Shown here piece after piece: positions 51,001 through 62,600 of a DNA stretch of 64,000 nucleotides. Numbering within the stretch: position 1 is the stretch's first letter; every line of letters starts with the position of its first letter. The stretch spans positions 5,022,001 to 5,086,000 of the forward strand of contig CM030714.1 of assembly GCA_017979445.1 (NCBI GenBank), given 5' to 3'. The notes under the pieces are model-generated. The model saw only the letters and a list, made by a program, of their open reading frames with translations, made no database searches and was not told the origin of the DNA. Source of the stretch: Akebia trifoliata. Taxonomy: Eukaryota > Streptophyta > Magnoliopsida > Ranunculales > Lardizabalaceae. Both the position numbers and the translations under genes were made by a program.

Positions 51001-54000
51001 GCAGAAGTGGATACCTCCCAAAGATGACCATTGAATATTGAGATCATCCCACATTTGCGGATAAGTTTGTGGAAGTATGCATCATAAAATTTGCATAAAG
51101 GGTGTAATTCAAATTCGTAAACTTCACCGCAAGTGAATGCAGAGTTGTTCTAGGGTTATCTCTGATTTGTGAATAAGAAGTCAATTTAGCTAAAAGCACT
51201 AGAAAACTTTAGCCTGACATCATGTTAATAAGAGCCCAGAGAGACTGATTTAATGTATGTTGTATTATAATTTGTATGTTATTTTTACACTCACAAAATC
51301 TTTTACATGTTTAGCTTATTTAAAAGTGGGCATAAAGCCCATTTTAAGGACCACATTCATTTATAATAGAAACAAAGAAGCTTAATCAACTATCTTTAAC
51401 AATATACACATCATACAAAAACATTATAATCAAATAGAACACATCTGACGGCAAAACAGCTGTTTATTATATTGAAATACTTGTTTAAAAAAAACAAGAA
51501 TTTCAAAAATAAAACAAAATTACTTGTTTCAAGGATATAATGGTCTGATGTACATTTGTATAAGATACCAAAGAAAATAGACAATAGAGAAAACCTTGAA
51601 CTAGCAGTTCGTTGTTCAGCTATGGCTTTCCTCCGGCTGCGGCGCCAAAATGTGTTCGCAATGTTGGGTTCACTATGTGATAAACTGATGCAACCAAAAA
51701 AGAAATTCAATTACATTTATATCTCAGCAACTGTATTTTAAATAGGTCAAAACTGGAAAAAAAAAAATTCCAAGTAATAACTTGGAACCTCGTTCTAAAT
51801 TCCACTAGGGAATGAACTAGCATTAAAAGTAAGAATGAAATTTGATATCAAGATACATAATATAATTTGCCTTAGCTTTACAAGATAAGAAAATTCGATA
51901 TAACTTATAATTTGAAATAACATTTCCCTAGCTTTACTCATAAAAAAATTACCTTAACTTTCCTTCCATAGAGGCTGTTGGTCGCAACATTGTATTCCGC
52001 AGTGAAGGACCTAAGACATTTGAAGATGCTTCTAATTTTCGTTGGTATGAGTGAAGAACCTCATCTTGCTCAGGACTACAATCATGGATTAAAGAGAGTC
52101 AACTCACAAGAACAGGATGTCGGAGCAGAAACATATCCAAAGAAAAGAATGAAGGAGAGAAAAGGAAAGAAATTCCCAACATAAAAGTGCAAATTGGATA
52201 GACTTGGTTCATCCCAGGATTCATGGCAATCTAGTCTAACAATATGATGCAAATGCACCACCAAAACAGCAACAAACAACAGAAAACAGAAAAATACTAG
52301 TAGAAAATATATCAGTACAAGAACTATAAGAGAAATCACTTATCTTTTGAGAAGAAAACCCTTTTCTTCAATCTTAAGCAATTCTACAACATAGCATCAT
52401 AAAAATTCAGAAGTTTTTGACTTTTTATCACTTACAACTATTAAAATAATAAAGACTAAACTACCCAATACATGTAATTAAGACCCTACTTAATTTAAAT
52501 ATATCCTTACTTAATTTCCATAACCAATAATGACTAAAATTCCTCTAAAGTGCGGGAATTTAAATAAAATAAAATATTGATCCTCCAAACAACATCACGT
52601 GGGGCTTATGAGGATCCAAGAGTAGACCATCCTCCTCAAGTTGGAAGAAATGTTACCCCGACGAGTTGAAGAGATCATAATTCTTTCATGTGTATTCGTA
52701 TTTGTGATTCATCTCATTATCTCCTTTCCAAGTATTCTCTGATTGGTGCCTGTACTTCTTCCAGAAATTGGTGGTGCCCTCGCCAATTGTCACAATTTAT
52801 TCGATCTCATCTTTCTTCTTTACAGGGAATTCAGGCAGTGTAGTTGATGGTTTTATAGTGGAAATATCAGTCAAAACTGAACAGATTGGATACATAAAGA
52901 CGGGTATATGTCCCACACATTAGCATAGTCACCAAGTTGGGATGCGGAATAAGTCGGCAAGGGAAAAATTCAAGAAATCAAATAAAATTGGGTAAAATTC
53001 AAAACAAATCGGGAAAAAATCGTTATTAGGGTTGTGTAGCATTCCTAATAAGTGGTGTTAACATATTATATCATCAAATCCCAAATTAAACTAAACTAAT
53101 GAATCACCGAACATCACATTGATAGCATCCATGCTCCGCAACAAATAACCACAGTTCTACAACATATTCAAGGTTTATATTATACCAATCAAAATCAATG
53201 TTATCCTCATTTCCAGCGTCATTATATTACGCTTTATTAGTAAAATGGTCACCATCATTTTCATCAAGATCATATCCTCTTCCTAGTGCATCAAAGCCAT
53301 ATTTCATTTTTCTCAATTTAATCGCAAAGATTGTGATTTAATCGTGAAGTTTGTGATTTAATCGCTACGTCTGCAGAAGTCGTGTCTTATTGAAAAAGTC
53401 GTGATTAAATTGGTAAATTGAAAAAGTCGTGATTAAATTGGTAAATTTAAAAGTCACGATTTAATCACGACATTTTCAATAAGTCAGAGAGTCTGGTGAC
53501 TATGCTCATTAGGAAACTGAATGTGACAAGTATTGTTATTCAAGTTCACAAAATTCAGAACAATATATATATATAGGTGATAGATATAACAAAAATAATA
53601 CAAAAGGGTGGTCAAGATGACCAACGCTAAACAAGCAACAAAACAAAATTACATCGAGGAAAATTACAGGCGTTGTCCCATCTCGCTAAGAAGTCATCAA
53701 AGAAAACCCCTTTGAATTATTTAAAAGCCTCTCCACAAAAATACAAGAAACCCAAGATTGATATTATGAGATCCTGCACTTGCTGCTCCTTTCCCTCGAA
53801 AATACGATTGCTTCTTTCTCTCCAAATGCCCCAACATAGTGCAAATGGTGTACAATGTCACAGAACTCACTTGGATCTCTGAAAAGGTTCACCCCACCTA
53901 GGCCACAAGTGAAACAAAGCACTAGGCGAACCCTGGGAAACACCCCATCATACCAAACAAAGAAAGGAAGTCATCCCAAATCTTTTGAGCCACCTCACAA

Positions 54001-57000
54001 TACAAAAGAATGTGGTCTAAAGACTCTCCCTCCCTTCTACATAAGAACAATCTATATTTACTCTTCATTAATTTCATGTATGTGTCTGCGGGAAACCATT
54101 TGCATTGCTAATAAATCATAATCAAATCTCCTTCCTTTAACACCTTTTCCCTGTGACCACATCTGCACTTGTCTTATACTGTTCAATTGCTTCTTTAATC
54201 ATTGCTTTTTCATGTAATTGAATATCATGTATAACCTCTACAAAGGATGCTTCATCATCACTATATTGGGACTGAAACAGCAGCAACACTAATCTACAGC
54301 CTATTTAGCATAGTAACCATATTCTATCTCAAATGGAGATCTTCTCGTAGTCCAGTTCCCTAAACTGCTATAAGTGAATTACACTTCTGGTACAATCATG
54401 TCCCACTTTATTTCATTTTTTTGATAGATAAAGCAGAGCAATTATATTAATAAGAGAAAAAAGAGAGGGAGGCTGAGGTGGCTGCCCAAATACAAGAAAA
54501 CAGAAAAGCATAAGAACACAAAGAAACCACTCATGCCTCACATAATACATCCCCCATCTAAATATGAAATCTTCAACAACAAAAAATAGTTCTCTTGAGC
54601 TCCTCAAAAAGTCTACTGCAAGAGAAGATCAGTGCTAAAATGTACACAATGACATCATGCATTAAATGCTCTTTCCCTTTGAAAACCCTACTATCCCGAT
54701 CAAGCCAAATGCCCCAAAAAAAACAGCAAAAGGGGTTAAAGACCACAAAATTCGACTTCTTATAGTACTTTTAATTAGATGCCAACTATCGAATAACTCA
54801 AGGGCAGAATGCGGGAAACACCATGAAATATTAAAAAGCGCAAGAAAATGGGACCAAACCTTTGAAGCAAAAGAACAAGGAATGAAAATGTGATTGTTTG
54901 ATTCCCCATCAGATTTACACAAAAAACAGAAACTAGCCGATGACATACCCCTAACCATGATGATTTCCATAGTTAGAATTTTCCCAAGGGCCGCAGACCA
55001 AATGAAGGAAGAAATTTTGGAAGGGACTTTAGGGCCCCAAATAGCAATATTCGGAAAGGAAATGGGGCCCAAGGCATTATAGAAGGACTTAACGGAGAAA
55101 TATTGTTTTGCACTGCCAACCCAACCTCTCTTGTCCTACACAGAAGAGCTAATATTGACTTGAGAAATACAATCAATTAGCCTAGAAACATCTTGAATCT
55201 CCCAAACGTTAATCCTTCTGAAACCAAAATCCTGAGAAACATGGTCAACAGAATGAATCATGAAGTCACTGGAGCATTTTTTTATGGATAAGTTGGACTT
55301 GAACACGACCTTGAGTCACTTACTGGAGTGTTTTGCTTAAGAGAAACTGAAAAAAGACTTGGAAAGTAGGATCTTAGTGGCAAAACTCCACACCAACGGT
55401 CTTCTCAGAATCTAACCCTATTCCTTAACCCCACTCCCCACTCTAAACACCATCCTTTTGTCGAACTCCGATAACATTTTATAAATAACTTTCCAAATCG
55501 TACAACCATAAGCAGAAAACACCACTCCACTATCCCACCCAAAACAGTCTGCCCCATTTTTTGCTTTAATGACCTCCTTCCATAAGCTACAACTCTCATC
55601 TCCAAATCTGCACAATCATTTTATAAAAAGAGCCATGTTCCTCCTCCTATCTTTCTAATTCAAAAATCCCCATTTTTCTTTGGCTGACAAACTTGATTCC
55701 ATTTAACAACGTGAAATTTCCTAGCACCTTCCTTATCATTCCATAAAAAAATTTGAAACATCTTTTTAGTACGCCTTTCAACACTCTTAGGCATAGAAAA
55801 CAAAGAAAGGAAATAGATTGGAATACTAGACAGGTGCTCTTAATCAGGGTCTCTTTCCTCCCTTTGAGAGGTAATTTGATTTCCACGACTCAAATTTTCT
55901 CTTGATACACTCAATGATTGGCTCCCAAATAGCCTTACATCTGTACGTTGTTCCCAAAGAAAGGCCGACATAGGAGGTCAGGAAAGAGTCCACCTGAAAA
56001 CCCATGTTGGCAACTAGCAGATCAATGTTTTTTGTTGATCCAACTCCAAAAATTTTGCTCTTGCTAAGATTGAATTATTAAACTTGAGGTCGCCTTAAAA
56101 CAGATAAGTAAACCAATGACATCTCTTTGATAACAATTGTATCATATATAAATTGAAGGTGGGAGATCATGGGAACCCTCTAAATTAACTCTAAACCTTG
56201 AGATTGCCCCAATATTAACAGCTCTACCTCAGCATCCAATTCAAAGCTTCGACCTCAATCAGAAATAAAAAGGGAGACAAAGGATCACCTTGTCTTAACC
56301 CTTTCAAGCTCCTAACAAAATCAACTGGACTACCATTAACCAAAACTAAGAACTGAGTCAAAGACACGCATTTCATTGACCAACCAATCCACTTCTTCTC
56401 AAACCCCATACACATGTATCTAGACATTCCCAACTTAATGATCGTATGTTTTTACCATATGTATCTTGCATATCACTCCTGGCTCCCCCTTTTTCATCCT
56501 AGAATACACACATTCATTGGCAATCCAAACTCCATCCAAGATGAGAAACCCTACCATAAAAGCTCCTTGCTATGGGCCAATAATGGCCCCCATAACCTCT
56601 TCTAACCTTCATGCAAGTGCCTTCGATGATATTTTGTACACCGACCACACAAGACTAATTGGTCTTAGATTTACTATGTCTTCCACGACCAATTTCTTGG
56701 GGATCAAAGCCACAAAGGTGTAACTAGATAAATAATCCAAAAACCCATGCTCTTGGAAGTCCCTGACAACAAGCATAAGATCATCACCAATAATATCCCA
56801 AAAAGATTTGAAAAACACCATAGAAAAAGCATCAGGCCTCAGAGCATTATCACCATTCACAGCCACAATGGTTTGAAAAATCTCATCCATCTCCAACAGT
56901 CTCTCCAACCAACTACTTGGTGCCTCAGTAATTCTATCAAATTCCAAGTTGTCCAACTTAGGCCGATCCCAATACACCTCATAATAAAGCACTCTATAGT

Positions 57001-59593
57001 ACTCCACCATCCCAAACCTAATGTTTTCCTTTCCTTCTTGATCCACCCCATCGATCTTGATCCTTGAGATGTGGTTCATCCTCCTCCCATTTGTGATCTT
57101 ATGAAGAAAAAAAAAATTGTGTTATTATCTCCTTCCTTCAACCACATCACCTTTGATTTTTGCCTCCAGCTTATCTCCTCCAAAGTAGTGACCTTTTGAA
57201 CTTCCAATCTAAGGTCTGACCATTCCACAATCTCATTGGTGGATAAATCATCACATTCCTCTCTTTTTATCAAGTATTTCAATTTCTTACAAGAGAGGTT
57301 TTCTTTAAATCCAAAAGCCCAAAAGTTTCATAATTCCAAACCTTGATTTTCTCTTTAAGATCCTCCAGTTTCAACCTAAAGCAAGTTACCAATCTTCCTA
57401 TAAAGGAGGAAGACTTCCACCACTCAGTGAATTACACAAACTTCGATTCACAACTCCGGTCTAACCGTTCATATGTGGTAGGAGCTTGTGTGTAGCAATA
57501 GCTAGGATTTTAAGTTCCCTGCATTTCTTTTTTTTGCCTTTCTTCTCTTTTCTTTTACATAGGTCTCCCCGACCTCCTCTTTTGTTCTCTCTTTTTCTTT
57601 GAATGAATAAATTATACTTATTAAAAAAAAAATAACTGACACGAGGAAATAATGGTGGTCGTGAGAGTCAACTTTAGGCATCTGAGAAAATGAAAGTTTC
57701 AAGTGGCTAGTGGATTAAAGCAGGTAATAAGAGGGACAAAGAACTTAAGTACACACAAAGGTACTAGAGTATATGCATTCAATTAGGTGGGCCCAGAATC
57801 AAAGGGATAAGTGTTGAACAAGAGGATATGTGAATGCCTTACCTCTATACCACCATGTGGGGCTAACATTCCGCTCATAATGAATGCATACCAGGAGGCA
57901 CTTCCATAAATTAATACTCTACCTAATACTATTTTCATCGAAAGTAATAAGTTACCTAAACGAATAAAAAACTAAATAGCAGTGAACTGGAGATGAGATC
58001 CCACCCATCAGTTTTAGTAACAAAGATAGTTTTATTTAAAAATAAAAATAAAAAACAAATATTGTATAGAAGAGAAAAGTAGACCCAAAATAGAAGGTAA
58101 AAATTAGCTATTGGGAGTTCAGCAAGAGAGTTCCTGAAAATAGATCATTTGCTTGTCAAAAATAAAGATATCCCATTTTTTTAAAGATAAAAATTTATTA
58201 ATGAGAAATGAGAAGGGTGACCAAACAGACCACCTATTTATTTTTAATTGTCAAAACTAAATGCAAGCTTTCCATTTCAGACATTTTCTTTTTAAATTGC
58301 ATCTTGATTTCTTTCAATATAGTTCAATGCATCAGAAGTCCCCCAATTGACCTGCATACCTCCGGCAACAACCTTCTACTATCTTCAAACATGCCAATGT
58401 AAAGAATGCTATGTTTTTTTTCTATATTCCCGGTCATTAAATAAAAGGATTAATCCTCTAAAGAACTTGCCCCCACATCCCCAACAAAACACTCAACTAC
58501 AACAAAAGTATATTCCCAATGTCACTTAGAGGAACCCAAGCAATGCCAAATGTCCCAAGCAAACTTTCAATGGATAAAAAAGCCAATTGACTTGCTCCGG
58601 AGATTTGCATATAATGCTTCGGTTAGGAACCACCATTTTATGGTGATTAAGATGATTACAATTAAGATTTAGTCCTGTGCGTGTGTCGCTGATTTATTGG
58701 TGATTGTCCGCAATGAAAAATTACATACTAAACCCTGGGCAAATAAACCTTACCAAGGAGATTGTTCAATAAAGTCGAGTATGAGAGGCTGTCATCTTGC
58801 AAAAGCCTTCTGAATATCTTACGAAAGTAAATTAATGAAGTATTTGCAAGATTTAGCTACTTAAAAGAAAAGACAGAAAACCCAAAAAAGAATTTGTACA
58901 CTTCAACTTTGAACAGCTCTCAGCAGGCACAAGCTTTAATAATGGGAGATTGTTCAATAAAGTCCAGTTTGATAGGCTGCCACTCTTGTAAAGGAAAACT
59001 AATAAAGCATTTAGAAGATTTAGTTTATTTATAAGCGAAGACAAAACCGAAAAGGATTCATACAATTCAACTTTGAACTGGTCCCAACAGCTACATATTG
59101 CTCCTAATATTTATTGAAAAATAATATCAAACCAGATAATTATGAGACGGATATTTTCATATAAAAAAATAATAATAATAATAACAAAAAATAAGAGAAG
59201 CCTCCACTTGAGCTAATCTGTGAATCAATGATAAGGGGAAAAAATAGCAATCAGTAAATTAAGTTAAAGGGGGTCAAGAATTGTCTGCTTACACTTCAAG
59301 GTCCACTCTATCTGAAAATCCATAGAGAGGACTGTTCGGTTCTAGGGGCGAATCGCAGGAGTCATTCTCTGCAGAGTCACTTTCCCCTGCAACAGAAATG
59401 TGGGACATGAAGATTGCCTTGGTAGAACAGGGTACTAGTTGACCTGGAAACCGCATAAGATCAACCAATAGTTCCACAGAATTGAGCACAACTATCACAG
59501 ACATATGCTTATATGAATCTGTGAGTTCAATAGCTCCATCACTAGGTAAACCCTGACAACATAAAACAAGTAAATTAAGTATGACAATTAGAC

Positions 59594-59624
<31 letters not shown>

Positions 59625-62600
59625 AACATGCAAAAAAAGGAAATGATTGGAACAATTTCTTTTACCACCATAAGCCTACTCTCAAGACCAACACTATCAG
59701 CAAGAACTTTGAATAGTATAGCTCGAGACCGGCAAGATCCATGCCTAATCTGCCCCAACAACTGGACACCTGGATTTTCTAACATATGAAAGGATTCTTC
59801 CAGTGCAGCTTTTGCTGGACTTAATTCCGAATTTGGCCGTTTATAAAAATCAGAAACCTGTACATGGAAAACCAGTCAGGTATGTAAATAAACAGTAGTC
59901 ACGGATGAAAATTCCTTCTAACGACTAAAAAACAACAATTCAATGGCAGTAATTTTCTTATACAGCAACGGTACCAACTGAGACATAATAATTATGTCTA
60001 ATTGTTAAATCAGTAAATCTTAGACAGCCAGCATACTGTAACCAACCATAATCACGGACCTGATCTGGAAATTTAGACACTCTCATGAGGATACAAAAAA
60101 CTTTTCATGGAAATTTAATTACCTGCATGGTATGTGTAACCTTACATTGAGGTTAGAAATAGATGGAGATTACCAAAAGGTACTATTTTATGTTTTCAAG
60201 GAAACAATTAGGTAGGTTTAGAAAAGTAAAACAAAGAATGGTCATTCAAAGAAAACAAATTTCCTGAACAAAAGGAGGGAGAAAAAAGAGAGGAAAGGAT
60301 GAAGGAAATTACAAACGAGGAAAACCATTCCCCCAGTACATAAAGGATAAAGAAAAATTAATCCTACACTAGCCAAACAGGACAAATCATTGACTATAAC
60401 CCTGAAATGATTCCCAATGAAAAACAAAATCTTCTACCGGAAACTCTTCGACAATAGAGTCCCAGTCTATTAATAGCAGCTCAATTTCCCTATAAAACTC
60501 AAGTAATTACTTGTTACAATCTTCAAATATTAGACAGTTGCACTCTTTCAGAAGTTCCAAAATAAGCATAAGACACAAGCTTCCAATGACCTCTCTCCAC
60601 CTCACAACAAACAGCCCACTCAACCATTAGGAAAAGATGTCCACAAGTCTCTTGAAACTTGAAAGAACCCAATTGAATTAAACGAGTAAAAAAAAAAAGG
60701 ACCACACCTTTGAAGCAAACTTATGAATGATAAGGTGATTTGACTCTCTGCTCTAGAGCATTGCATATTACACAAGGTTTAGGGATCATCATTCTATGGT
60801 GATTCAGGTGATCCACAGTAATCCAATGCCACCGTCAAAATGAAGTCGCAACTCTAGGGAACTGGCTTTCCCCAGATGGACTCCATTTGAGAAGTTACAT
60901 ATTGGAATTAATTATCAAAACCTAGGCCGATGTCACTTACATCGTAGAGATAGAATTACATTCAGTCTTTGGTTAATGATAAGGGTGGAACTAAATGATA
61001 TTAAGTACAGAGATAACAAACACTGCAAAAAGATATTAAGGCACACGAATGGGGAAGGATTGCTAGTTGATACAGGAGTAGGAGGGAATGGATGACTCTC
61101 TCAAAATCTCACATCAGGTGGAGCTAAAACACATCCCTATCATATTAACATGTGAATGATAGCCCTGAAATGACCTAGTCTATGCCTATCTTTTTTGTTC
61201 AGACAAAAGTGGACCACAATTTATTTCCTCCGTAACACAAACAGTGGCTTATTTGGTCAGGTTTCTATAAAAAGACATAAATCTTTAACAATGTTAAACT
61301 TGTTATTTAATAAATAATGAACAACCTCAAATTTATCTTCATGTCCTAACATTCATAAAAGAATCAGGATGGTGATTGTCCCTAAATTAGCATGAATACA
61401 GTTTTCTTATAGAATAACAACCCTTCTTACAATTATTTTTTCTTAAGTAATATTTAATATGGAAAAATCTAGGTTGAATGGTATATATAATCTTGGGTTA
61501 TCTATTCTTGTAATGCTAGACCATGAGAAAACTCTGAAGCAGGAGAGCACCTGGTCTAAACCCACAAAAATGTAATCAAGAAAGCTCTAGAAGGAAATAT
61601 TGGACCATAGCTCGACAAATGTTGCTTGGACAGAAGTTAGCCATGTTTGCCTCATTTATGCCATCCCACCTCATTTACTATCTTTACCCAATGAAAGATG
61701 CTTCATCTTTGATACAAAGCAATTCATAATTATACACACAAGGACACTTACCAATGCCGCGATCTTTTTTATCATTGCAGCTGGGTTAGAGTTCAATCCT
61801 TTCACCAATGCCACAATTAGTTGCTTTAGCATGGAAAGCTTCTTATCCTTCTCTGCGTCTACAAGAATAATATCGGCTCGAAGACCCTCCGCACCCAAAG
61901 CATAAAGCTCATCCGGAGAAGGAATACTATCAAAAACCTCCTTCAGTTTTTTTTCCTACGAAATGAAATTTTATCAAATATAGACAAAGATTTTATATGT
62001 GCTTGTGGACACTAGCCCTTAAGAGAAGACCAAATAAATCATTAGTGGTTAGAATTTAGCTTTACAAGGAAAATGGCTAGCTGAGGGTACAGCCTGTTCC
62101 CCATCCAGTTCCACAAATCCAAATGCATAGACAAGAGCGAAAAAAAGGAGGGAAAGCCCACAGAGAAATTAAACAACCATAATTACTAGTGACGATGCAA
62201 CCTCAACAGTATAAATCAGATTTGCGAGTAGCAATAAAAAAGAAAACATTTTTTTTCTTATTCTATCCCTGTCTTACCTGCATATCAAGGTTACAAGAAG
62301 TTCTCATACATAAACAACTAAGAGAGACTTATGACCTTTCTCCAGTTATTTAAAATCTGAGCACACATCAACAGCCTAAAATGTTTAACACATGTCAAAT
62401 CTACTTAAAATAAAGGGATCAGTTCATCTTGTCGACCACTGCAATACTTACAAGCGCTGGGCATATACACCTTACAAATTTACATGGATAACATAAACAA
62501 ATAACAAGTGATAATTAAAGGATTGTATAACTATGATCACTAGTCCAACCCACCATACACAACAAAAATTGTAATTATAGAAGTTGATAACTACATATCC

